From CAG-492 sp045643465 (GTDB lineage: Bacteria > Bacillota > Clostridia > TANB77 > CAG-508): a DNA stretch of 6,741 nucleotides. The DNA is taken from NCBI GenBank assembly GCA_045643465.1, contig JAZUKV010000025.1, positions 1-6,741 on the forward strand, in the 5' to 3' direction. Position 1 is the stretch's first letter. Each line of letters begins with the position of its first letter. Of the stretch, positions 1 to 6,687 are shown one piece after another. The notes beneath the pieces are model-generated. The model was not told the DNA's origin. It did no database searches and worked only from the letters and a program-made list of their open reading frames with translations. Both the position numbers and the translations under genes were made by a program.

Positions 1-1
1 T

Positions 2-160
2 ATGAATAATACTATATTAAAAAATTCTAATAAAAAACATTTTTCTTTAAATGACTTATATAAAATTGAATATTTTTTAAATAATATTTCAACTATAAAA
101 AATACTATTTGCCTTAAAAATAAATCTAAAAAAATTATCAATAAATTTAATCACCGCTAA
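2..160 (+). CDS. C-terminal part of an unidentified Asn/Lys-rich protein (cut by left window edge)
   Basis: This frame is open from the window edge to a TAA at 158-160, giving 52 visible residues that end in KFNHR. An ATG sits at position 2, but with only one base before it I cannot tell whether it is the true start or an internal Met of a longer protein; the latter seems more likely. The other two + frames are broken early. Fifty-two sense codons in DNA this rich in A/T is more than expected by chance, which is the main argument that it is coding. About 40% of the visible residues are Asn or Lys (11 N, 10 K), with one Cys at residue 37 and no recognisable motif or membrane segment. It converges on the GerMN gene, and their stop codons overlap. 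I do not recognise the family and assign no function. Confidence 0.42.
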   Translation: MNNTILKNSNKKHFSLNDLYKIEYFLNNISTIKNTICLKNKSKKIINKFNHR

Positions 161-717
161 TCTTCATTAGTAAAAATTTGTGAAAAATTAATATTTCCAT
201 TTTTAAAAGATAAATTTTCTTCTCCATCAATCACTATTTTTATTGAATTTATTTCAGTAAATTGTGTCACTGTATTAACAATCTGTCCTATAGTTAATCC
301 TTGAATTTCTGTATTTTCTTCCTGATTATCGATAAATTCTTTTGAAAAATCAATAGTTAAGCAATCTGCATTTTTTATTATATTATTAATCTTTGTATCT
401 TTTGGAATATATGTTTTTAAACCTTCTGAATTTGGACCTGCTAATAGTAAATTTAATATTTTATTATATGGATTTTCTAATAATTCTTTTGAATCTATTT
501 TTCTTAATTCTTCCACCAGTTCATTTTTTTCATTTATAAAATATAAATTAACCATTGTTTCTCTTAATTGAGTATCTGAAATTTCTTCTTCTGGAATTAT
601 TTCATAATTTTCATATATTGTATTATTTTTTTTGATACTCACATTATTAAATACAAGTATTGTCGCAATTAGAACCCCTATGCCAATTACACATCCTATA
701 ATAATTTTCTTTTTCAT
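157..717 (-). CDS. GerMN-domain membrane-anchored protein (sporulation/germination GerM-like)
   Basis: This is a 186-residue protein. Its N-terminus is short and basic (MKKK), followed by one hydrophobic segment at about residues 5-23, which fits a signal anchor with the rest outside the membrane. A linker at about 25-53 follows, then one GerMN domain at about 55-168. Recognisable elements are VNLYFINEKNELV (56-68), the LLLAGPNSEGL block (90-100), YIPKDTKI (103-110), the strand LTIDFSKEF (120-128), and the closing helix and strand with IVNTVTQF (146-153) and IVIDGEE (161-167). B. subtilis GerM has two such domains; this protein has one, a common arrangement in clostridia. The family is linked to sporulation and germination, but its biochemical role is poorly defined, so the functional label is inference. 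The ATG at 715-717 is supported by AGGAGG on the - strand (plus-strand CCTCCT at 723-728), five bases upstream. The gene is divergent from the activase gene. Confidence 0.85.
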   Translation of the reverse strand: MKKKIIIGCVIGIGVLIATILVFNNVSIKKNNTIYENYEIIPEEEISDTQLRETMVNLYFINEKNELVEELRKIDSKELLENPYNKILNLLLAGPNSEGLKTYIPKDTKINNIIKNADCLTIDFSKEFIDNQEENTEIQGLTIGQIVNTVTQFTEINSIKIVIDGEENLSFKNGNINFSQIFTNED

Positions 718-764
718 AAATACCTCCTACTTTTTATTTGTAAATACTATTACAGACAAGTCTT

Positions 765-790
765 TAATATAACCAAAAAACCTTATATTA
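765..790. repeat. Operator-like inverted repeat in the divergent intergenic region
   Basis: TAATATAA (765-772) and TTATATTA (783-790) are perfect 8-bp inverted arms around a 10-bp spacer, CCAAAAAACC. The repeat lies between two divergent genes, just upstream of the -35 of the rightward promoter and across the candidate leftward promoter. That is a plausible place for a regulator to bind. AT-rich arms can arise by chance, so the role is inferred from position only. Confidence 0.35.
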
Positions 791-794
791 GTAA
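766..794 (-). promoter_or_regulatory. Weak candidate promoter for the GerMN gene
   Basis: On the - strand, TATATT (plus-strand AATATA, 766-771; 5 of 6 to the -10 consensus) lies 17 bp downstream of TTACTA (plus-strand TAGTAA, 789-794; 3 of 6 to the -35 consensus). Spacing is good, but the -35 is weak and the region is so AT-rich that a chance match is likely. I saw no clear sporulation-sigma motif instead. It overlaps the 765-790 inverted repeat. Confidence 0.25.
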
Positions 795-805
795 GCATTT
801 TTAAT

Positions 806-834
806 TTGACAAAATTCGAGTTTCAATATAAAAT
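806..834 (+). promoter_or_regulatory. Sigma-A-type promoter for the fused activase gene
   Basis: A perfect -35 hexamer TTGACA (806-811), a 17-bp spacer and TAAAAT (829-834; 5 of 6 to TATAAT) form a strong housekeeping promoter reading toward the gene at 871. Transcription would start near 841, giving a leader of about 30 nt that contains the ribosome binding site AAGGAGA (859-865). The 8-bp palindrome TTGTACAA (840-847) lies right at the predicted start point. Confidence 0.72.
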
Positions 835-870
835 ACATATTGTACAAATACACGAAAAAAGGAGAAAAAT

Positions 871-3800
871 ATGGAAGAAATCTTACATGTCGGTTTAGAT
901 GTTGGTTCTACTACTGTAAAAATAGTTGTACTAAATTCTAATCTAGACATTATATATCAAAATTATGAAAGACATTTCTCAGATACAAAAAATACAGTTT
1001 GTAATGTTTTAGAAAAACTAGACGAAAGTTATCCTAATTCAAAATTTACAATTTCTTTGACTGGATCAGGAGCTATGTCTGCTGCCAACTTTTTAAATCT
1101 ACCATTTTTACAAGAAGTTGTTGCATGTAAAAAAGCTGTTGAAAAATACATTCCCACAACTGACGTTGTAATCGAACTTGGTGGTGAAGATGCTAAAATT
1201 ATTTATTTTGATAAATTTATTGAACAACGTATGAACGGTACTTGCGCTGGTGGAACAGGTGCATTTATTGATCAAATGGCATCTCTACTACATACGGATG
1301 CAAGTGGTTTAAATGACTTGGCAAAAAAATATAATACAGTTTACCCAATAGCCTCACGTTGTGGTGTTTTTGCTAAAACTGATATACAACCATTATTAAA
1401 TGAAGGAGCTGCCAAAGAAGATATTGCTGTTTCTATTTTTCAAGCTGTTGTTAACCAAACTATAAGTGGTCTTGCTTGCGGTAGACCTATAAAAGGTAAT
1501 GTTGCATTTCTAGGTGGACCATTAAATTATTTATCAGAATTGAGAAATAGATTTATTGATACTTTAAATTTAAAAGATGACGAAATAATAGTTCCAAATG
1601 AGGCACATTTATTTGTTGCTAAAGGTGCTGCTTTAAGCTCTGTTGAAAATAAACCAATTACAAATGAAATCTTAAGCAGTAAAATAACTGTTTTGCGTGA
1701 TTCTCATGATAACACTACTATACCGCTATCTCCTTTATTTTCTATAGATGCAGATTATGACGAATTTAAACAAAGACATGCCAAAGATTGCGTAAAGAAA
1801 AAACCTTTAGAAGGATTTACAGGAGACTGTTTTGTTGGAATCGATGCAGGATCTACAACAACAAAATTAGTATTAATTGATAATGAAGGAAGCCTATTAT
1901 ATTCACTATATGGAAATAATGAAGGTAATCCATTAAAAAGTGTCATGAAGATGCTAAAAAGTATGTATGAAGTTTTGCCTAAAGGTGCAAACATACGCTT
2001 TAGCGGTGTTACCGGTTATGGAGAACAATTAATAAAAACAGCATTAAAAATTGATTTAAATGAAATTGAAACAATTGCACATTATACAGCTGCAAAAGCT
2101 TTTATGCCTAACGTTACAAGTATTGTTGATATAGGTGGTCAAGACATGAAATACATAAAAATCAAAAAAGGATCAATCGACAATATTATGCTTAATGAAG
2201 CTTGCTCTTCTGGTTGTGGTTCATTTATCGAAACTTTTGCAAAAAGTCTAAATCTTTCTATTGAAGAATTCGTACAAGCCGCAATTGAATCTAGAAAACC
2301 TGTTGACTTAGGTTCAAGATGTACTGTATTTATGAATTCTAAAATTAAGCAAGCTCAAAAAGAAGGATATTCTGTTGGAGACATTTCCGCAGGACTTTCA
2401 TATTCTGTTATAAAAAATGCAATTCAAAAAGTTATGAAAATTAGAGATGTAAATACTTTAGGAAATTCTATAGTAGTTCAAGGTGGAACTTTCTATAACG
2501 ACGCAGTTTTAAGAGCTTTCGAATTAATTGTTGGAAAAAATGTTATTAGACCAGATATTGCTGGATTAATGGGAGCATATGGATCAGCTTTACTTGCCAA
2601 ACAACAATATGAAGCTAATCTAGATATGGAATATCGTTCAACAATATTAAAATCTGATGAAATTGATAAATTAGAAATTACAACAGCACATGTTCGCTGT
2701 CAAAATTGTGAAAATCATTGTTTATTAACAATAAACAAATTTAATGATGGAAGTAAATTTATTTCTGGTAATAGATGTGAAAAAGGTGCTGGAATTACAA
2801 ATAAATCAACAGATTTACCTAATTTAATTAAATATAAATATGAAAGACTATTTAATTACATACCATTAACAGAAGAATCTGCAAAAAGAGGAACTATAGG
2901 AATCCCTAGAGTTTTAAATATGTATGAAGACTATCCATTTTGGTTTACTTTTTTAACCAACTTAGGATTTAGGGTAATTTTATCTGAAAAAAGTAATAGA
3001 AAAACATATGAAAAAGGTATTGAATCTATGCCTTCCGAATCTGTTTGTTTCCCTGCAAAATTATCTCACGGACATATCGTAAGTTTAATTAAGCAAGGTA
3101 TTAAAACAATCTTCTATCCTTGTATACCTTATTCAAGAAAAGAATATGAAGATTCTGATAACCATTACAACTGCCCTATTGTTATATCTTATTCAGAAGT
3201 ATTAAAAAATAATGTAGAAGATATAAATGCAAATGATATCGAATTTTTAAATCCATTTTTGCCTTTTGAAGCAAAAAAATTGGCAGAAACAATGCTTGAA
3301 TTACCAGAATTTAAAAAATACAATTTTACTAAAAAAGAATTGTTAACAGCGGCTAAAATGGCTGAATTAGAATATCAAAACTTTAAATCAGATATCCGAA
3401 AAAAAGGTGAAGAAACTATAAAATATCTTCAAGATAACAATTTAAAAGGTATCGTAATTGCTGGTAGACCATATCATACAGACCCTGAAGTAAACCATGG
3501 TATTGATACTTTAATTACAAGCTTAGGCTTAAGCGTATTAACTGAAGATAGTGTTTGTCATCTAACAAAAGCAGCTAGACCTCTAAGAGTTGTTGATCAG
3601 TGGACTTTCCATGCAAGACTTTACGCTGCTGCAGATTTAGTTGGAAGAACTGATAATTTAGAATTAGTACAATTAAATTCTTTTGGTTGTGGTGTTGATG
3701 CCGTAACAACAGATCAAGTTGAAGAAATTCTATCAAGCTTTGGAAAAATGTACACACTTATAAAAATCGATGAAATTAATAACTTGGGAGCTGTAAGAAT

Positions 3801-5118
3801 TCGTATTAGATCTCTTCTTGCAAGTATGAATAAGCGTAAAAAAGAAAAAGATGAAGAGGCCGTAGGCAATTATGCTATTAATAAAAAAGTTTATACCAAG
3901 GAAATGAATAAAAATTATACTATTTTATGCCCTCAAATGGCACCAATACATTTTGAATTAGTTGAAGCAGCTGCAAAAGCTTCTGGTTATAACGTAGAAC
4001 TTTTAAGAGAATGCACAAATCATACTGTAGAAACTGGTTTAAAATATGTAAATAACGATGCTTGCTATCCATCTATATTGACAACAGGACAAATGATTGA
4101 AGCTTTACAATCTGGTAAATATGATTTAAATAAAACTGCAATTATAATGTCTCAAACTGGTGGTGGATGCCGTGCAACTAATTATATAGGATTTATTCGA
4201 AAAGCTCTTAGGGATGCCGGATTTTCTAATGTACCTGTAATATCTTTCAATGTTGTTGGTATGGAAAAAATGCCTGGATTTAAACTTACATTAGGATTCA
4301 TCGAAAGATTATTTAAAGCTGTTATTTTAGGAGATTTAATTCAAAAATTATTAGCTAAAAATAGAGCTTACGAAATCAACAAAGGTGAAACTCAAAAATT
4401 ATTTGAAGAATGGCTTGATAAATGTAAAGAAATTGTAGCAAAATCATCTTTAAAACAAATGAAATCATCAATATTTGAAATGGTTGCTGACTTTGAAAAA
4501 ATTGAGTTAGATACATCTATAGAAAAACCAAAAGTTGGTATCGTTGGAGAAGTATTAATTAAATATCATCCTTTTGGAAATAATTTTGTAGCAGATAAAC
4601 TAGAGCAAGAAGGTGCTGAAGTTATTCTACCCGATTTTATGGGATTTATAAAATTTATTGCAACTCATAAAATTACATTTAATCAATTAATAAAGACTGG
4701 CGCACTAAAAGCTAATGTATTTAAATATGCTATTAAATTAATTGATATTTTAGAAAAAAGCTCTCGAGAAGCATTATCTCAATCTAAAAAAGGTTATTTA
4801 TTACCTTGCAATATTTGGGAATTAGAAGAAAAAGTTAAAGATATCTTATCAATTGGAAACCAAACTGGAGAAGGTTGGTTCTTAACTGCAGAAATGATTG
4901 AATATATAGAGCATGGTATACCTAATATTGTATGTGTACAACCATTTGCTTGCCTACCAAATCATGTAGTTGGAAAAGGTGTTATAAAAACAATCCGTAG
5001 TAGATATCCAAATGCTAATATTGCTCCAATTGATTATGACCCTGGTGCTAGCGAAGCTAACCAAACAAATAGATTGAAATTATTAATGACTGTTGCAAAA
5101 GATAATTTGAAAAAATAA
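871..5118 (+). CDS. Giant fused acyl-CoA dehydratase activase-related protein (two BadF/BadG/BcrA/BcrD ATPase domains + DUF2229/COG3581-type region)
   Basis: This is a 1415-residue cytoplasmic protein of the ATP-dependent [4Fe-4S] activase superfamily (HgdC-like). ATPase domain 1 (about 5-258) has the phosphate loop GLDVGSTTVK (8-17), ELGGEDAK (102-109), Cys125 in NGTCAGGTGAF, Cys164 in SRCGVF, and AFLGGPLNY (212-220). Domain 2 (about 321-578) repeats this: GIDAGSTTTK (323-332), DIGGQDMK (420-427), Cys445 in EACSSGCGSF, Cys484 in SRCTVF, and VQGGTFYND (536-544). Next come a four-Cys linker (610, 613, 617, 636), a DUF2229/COG3580-like region (about 675-985, with SVCFPAK, Cys751, GRPYHTDPEVNHG at 865-877 and SFGCG) and a COG3581-like region (about 1015-1400, with CPQMAP, ACYPS, GGGCRATNY and QPFACLPNH). 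About 1400 residues is usual for this clostridial fusion family. The physiological substrate is unknown, and many family members are named only by homology. The ATG at 871 is supported by GGAG at 861-864, six bases upstream. No frameshift is evident. Confidence 0.9.
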   Translation: MEEILHVGLDVGSTTVKIVVLNSNLDIIYQNYERHFSDTKNTVCNVLEKLDESYPNSKFTISLTGSGAMSAANFLNLPFLQEVVACKKAVEKYIPTTDVVIELGGEDAKIIYFDKFIEQRMNGTCAGGTGAFIDQMASLLHTDASGLNDLAKKYNTVYPIASRCGVFAKTDIQPLLNEGAAKEDIAVSIFQAVVNQTISGLACGRPIKGNVAFLGGPLNYLSELRNRFIDTLNLKDDEIIVPNEAHLFVAKGAALSSVENKPITNEILSSKITVLRDSHDNTTIPLSPLFSIDADYDEFKQRHAKDCVKKKPLEGFTGDCFVGIDAGSTTTKLVLIDNEGSLLYSLYGNNEGNPLKSVMKMLKSMYEVLPKGANIRFSGVTGYGEQLIKTALKIDLNEIETIAHYTAAKAFMPNVTSIVDIGGQDMKYIKIKKGSIDNIMLNEACSSGCGSFIETFAKSLNLSIEEFVQAAIESRKPVDLGSRCTVFMNSKIKQAQKEGYSVGDISAGLSYSVIKNAIQKVMKIRDVNTLGNSIVVQGGTFYNDAVLRAFELIVGKNVIRPDIAGLMGAYGSALLAKQQYEANLDMEYRSTILKSDEIDKLEITTAHVRCQNCENHCLLTINKFNDGSKFISGNRCEKGAGITNKSTDLPNLIKYKYERLFNYIPLTEESAKRGTIGIPRVLNMYEDYPFWFTFLTNLGFRVILSEKSNRKTYEKGIESMPSESVCFPAKLSHGHIVSLIKQGIKTIFYPCIPYSRKEYEDSDNHYNCPIVISYSEVLKNNVEDINANDIEFLNPFLPFEAKKLAETMLELPEFKKYNFTKKELLTAAKMAELEYQNFKSDIRKKGEETIKYLQDNNLKGIVIAGRPYHTDPEVNHGIDTLITSLGLSVLTEDSVCHLTKAARPLRVVDQWTFHARLYAAADLVGRTDNLELVQLNSFGCGVDAVTTDQVEEILSSFGKMYTLIKIDEINNLGAVRIRIRSLLASMNKRKKEKDEEAVGNYAINKKVYTKEMNKNYTILCPQMAPIHFELVEAAAKASGYNVELLRECTNHTVETGLKYVNNDACYPSILTTGQMIEALQSGKYDLNKTAIIMSQTGGGCRATNYIGFIRKALRDAGFSNVPVISFNVVGMEKMPGFKLTLGFIERLFKAVILGDLIQKLLAKNRAYEINKGETQKLFEEWLDKCKEIVAKSSLKQMKSSIFEMVADFEKIELDTSIEKPKVGIVGEVLIKYHPFGNNFVADKLEQEGAEVILPDFMGFIKFIATHKITFNQLIKTGALKANVFKYAIKLIDILEKSSREALSQSKKGYLLPCNIWELEEKVKDILSIGNQTGEGWFLTAEMIEYIEHGIPNIVCVQPFACLPNHVVGKGVIKTIRSRYPNANIAPIDYDPGASEANQTNRLKLLMTVAKDNLKK

Positions 5119-5126
5119 TTTAATGC

Positions 5127-5160
5127 ATAATCCACAATTTATTAATAGATTGTGGATTAT
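5127..5160 (+). terminator. Hairpin after the activase gene, probable weak intrinsic terminator
   Basis: ATAATCCACAAT (5127-5138) pairs perfectly with ATTGTGGATTAT (5149-5160). Three further inner pairs, one of them a G-U, leave a TTAA loop. It starts eight bases after the activase stop codon. The tail ATTTTAC is only a short U-run, so termination may be partial. The same bases on the other strand do not give a better tail. Confidence 0.55.
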
Positions 5161-5186
5161 ATTTTACAAAATTACTTGTAAAATAT
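5159..5186. repeat. Second hairpin / inverted repeat directly abutting the first
   Basis: ATATTTTACAA (5159-5169) and TTGTAAAATAT (5176-5186) are perfect 11-bp arms around a 6-nt loop, AATTAC. The left arm shares its two outermost bases with the hairpin at 5127-5160, so the two structures compete only at their junction. The right arm contains the -35 hexamer of the murF promoter. The element could be RNA structure helping termination or a DNA operator; the sequence alone does not decide. Confidence 0.5.
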
Positions 5187-5204
5187 TACTATACATCATA
5201 TAAT
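5176..5204 (+). promoter_or_regulatory. Promoter for murF
   Basis: TTGTAA (5176-5181; 4 of 6 to the -35 consensus), a 17-bp spacer and a perfect TATAAT (5199-5204) read toward murF. The start point would be near 5211, leaving a very short leader of about 18 nt that consists mainly of the ribosome binding site AGGAGGT (5215-5221). This suggests murF is transcribed separately from the activase gene. Confidence 0.65.
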
Positions 5205-5228
5205 CTATACAAATAGGAGGTTTTTACT

Positions 5229-6620
5229 ATGTATAATTTAACTGTAAAAGATATTATAGAGCAATGTAATGCAAAGTTAATTATAGGCAATCCAGAAACA
5301 GAATGTATTAATTTCTGCAAAGATACAAGAATCTTAAATCGTGGAGATGTTTATATCGGCTTAAAAGGAGAAAATTTCAACGGTTCTGACTTTTATAAAG
5401 AAGCTTTAGCAGCTGGTGCAAGCGTATGTATTTTAGAAAATATTATAATTGATGAAGAAACAAAATCTAAATACCAAGATAGATCAATTTTATTAGTTCA
5501 AAATACTCAAAAAGCATTACAAGAAATGGCTTTATTTAAAAGAAGTAAGTACAATATTCCAGTAATCGGAATAACTGGTAGTGTTGGAAAAACAAGTACA
5601 AAAGACATGATTGCAAGTGTAGTTTCACAAAAATATAATGTTTTAAAAACTGAAGGCAATTTTAATAATCATATAGGTCTTCCCTTTACAATTCTAAGAT
5701 TACAAGACCACGATGCTCTTGTAGTTGAAATGGGAATGAATAATTTGGGTGAAATTAGTTTATTAACTCAAATTGCTAAACCAAGTATTGCCGTAATTAC
5801 TAATGTTGGTACAGCTCATATTGGCAATTTAGGATCCAGAGAAAATATATTAAAAGCTAAATTAGAGATTCTTGATGGACTACAAAAAAATGGTACATTA
5901 ATTTTAAATAATGATAATGATATGCTTCATATGTGGAATGAAAAAAATACATCTTATGAAACTTTAACTTTTGGAATTGATGAACCAAGCGATTTAACTG
6001 CTAGTAATATAGATATTCAATCAGAGCTAATAAAATACACTGTTAACTATAATTATAAAGATGAAACTATTGAACTTCCAATTATTAGTAAAACTTTTAT
6101 TTATAATAGTTTAGCAGCTTTAGCAGTTGGAAAGAAATTAAATATTGATATAGAAAAAATTAAAACTGGCATAAAAGAATTTCAGTTAAGTAAAAATAGA
6201 ATGGAAATAATTAAATGTAATAATATAACTATCCTTAATGATTGCTATAATGCAAATTTTGATTCCATGAAATCATCAATTGAAAGTCTTTCAAAAATGA
6301 ATGGCAATCGAAAAATCGCTTTATTAGGAGATATGTTAGAGCTAGGTGAATTTTCAAAAAATCTACACTACAATGTTGGATTAGAAGTTTTAAAAAATAA
6401 TATTGATATATTAATTACTGTAGGTACTGAATCTAAAAATATCGCACAAGCAGTACATAATGAAAAAAAGAATAAAACAGACATTTATTCTTTTAATTCA
6501 AACGATGAAGCAATTGATTTATTAAAAAATATTGTTCAAGAAAATGATATTATTCTAATTAAAGCTTCAAATGGAATGAAATTTATAAATATTGTTAATT
6601 CATTAAAAGAAATTCTATAA
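5229..6620 (+). CDS. murF: UDP-N-acetylmuramoyl-tripeptide--D-alanyl-D-alanine ligase
   Basis: MurF is the cytoplasmic ATP-dependent ligase that joins D-Ala-D-Ala to the UDP-MurNAc-tripeptide, the last cytoplasmic amino-acid addition in peptidoglycan synthesis. The protein has 463 residues, normal for the family, in three domains: a UDP-substrate N-domain (about 25-98), a central ATPase (about 113-300) and a C-terminal ligase domain (about 320-455). Visible motifs are the P-loop GITGSVGKTSTK (114-125, Lys121), TEGNFNNHIGLP (141-152), VVEMGMNN (165-172, Glu167), TNVGTAHIG (191-199, His197), AKLEI (210-214, Lys211 at the usual carbamylated-Lys position of Mur ligases), FIYNSLAALAVG (290-301), NRMEI (323-327) and NDCYNANFDSM (337-347). 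The late motif reads KASNGMKF (445-452), where an Arg is usual in place of Asn448. The start is set by AGGAGG at 5215-5220, eight bases upstream. The gene has its own promoter and a terminator, and no ddl gene lies beside it in this window. Confidence 0.96.
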   Translation: MYNLTVKDIIEQCNAKLIIGNPETECINFCKDTRILNRGDVYIGLKGENFNGSDFYKEALAAGASVCILENIIIDEETKSKYQDRSILLVQNTQKALQEMALFKRSKYNIPVIGITGSVGKTSTKDMIASVVSQKYNVLKTEGNFNNHIGLPFTILRLQDHDALVVEMGMNNLGEISLLTQIAKPSIAVITNVGTAHIGNLGSRENILKAKLEILDGLQKNGTLILNNDNDMLHMWNEKNTSYETLTFGIDEPSDLTASNIDIQSELIKYTVNYNYKDETIELPIISKTFIYNSLAALAVGKKLNIDIEKIKTGIKEFQLSKNRMEIIKCNNITILNDCYNANFDSMKSSIESLSKMNGNRKIALLGDMLELGEFSKNLHYNVGLEVLKNNIDILITVGTESKNIAQAVHNEKKNKTDIYSFNSNDEAIDLLKNIVQENDIILIKASNGMKFINIVNSLKEIL

Positions 6621-6632
6621 ACTTATTTTATT

Positions 6633-6687
6633 AAAATAAACCAAAAAATATTAAATAAAAATTTTAATACTTTTGGTTTATTTTTTT
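6633..6687 (+). terminator. Intrinsic terminator of murF
   Basis: AAAATAAACCAAAA (6633-6646) pairs perfectly with its complement at 6671-6684. A 2x1 internal bulge separates this from a 7-bp inner stem, TATTAAA (6649-6655) with TTTAATA (6663-6669), around a 7-nt loop. A run of seven T (6681-6687) forms the 3' side and tail. It starts 13 bases past the murF stop. The stem is weak in GC but long, and the T-run is convincing. Confidence 0.8.

Noticed and set aside
157..170. Small perfect hairpin CTAAT-CTTC-ATTAG over the two stop codons, considered as a bidirectional terminator
   Set aside because: The stem has only 5 bp, nearly all A-T, and no T-run follows directly on either strand.
691..702. 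Possible lipobox (IIGC, Cys9) in the GerMN protein
   Set aside because: Only a few hydrophobic residues precede the Cys and the hydrophobic stretch continues after it to about residue 23, which fits a membrane anchor and not a lipoprotein signal.
732..762. Alternative - strand promoter TTGTCT with TAAAAA 17 bp downstream
   Set aside because: The -10 would directly abut the ribosome binding site of the GerMN gene, so the transcript would start within or after that site.
754..763. AGAC-AA-GTCT short inverted repeat in the divergent region
   Set aside because: Four-base arms are too short to separate from chance.
1755..1994. 79-codon open frame on the - strand inside the activase gene
   Set aside because: It is antisense to the conserved start of ATPase domain 2, has no clear ribosome binding site and no recognisable motif; it is a shadow of the real gene.
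3575..3757. 60-codon open frame on the - strand inside the activase gene
   Set aside because: It is antisense to a conserved part of the DUF2229-like region, is low-complexity (Leu/Gln/His-rich) and has no supporting signal.
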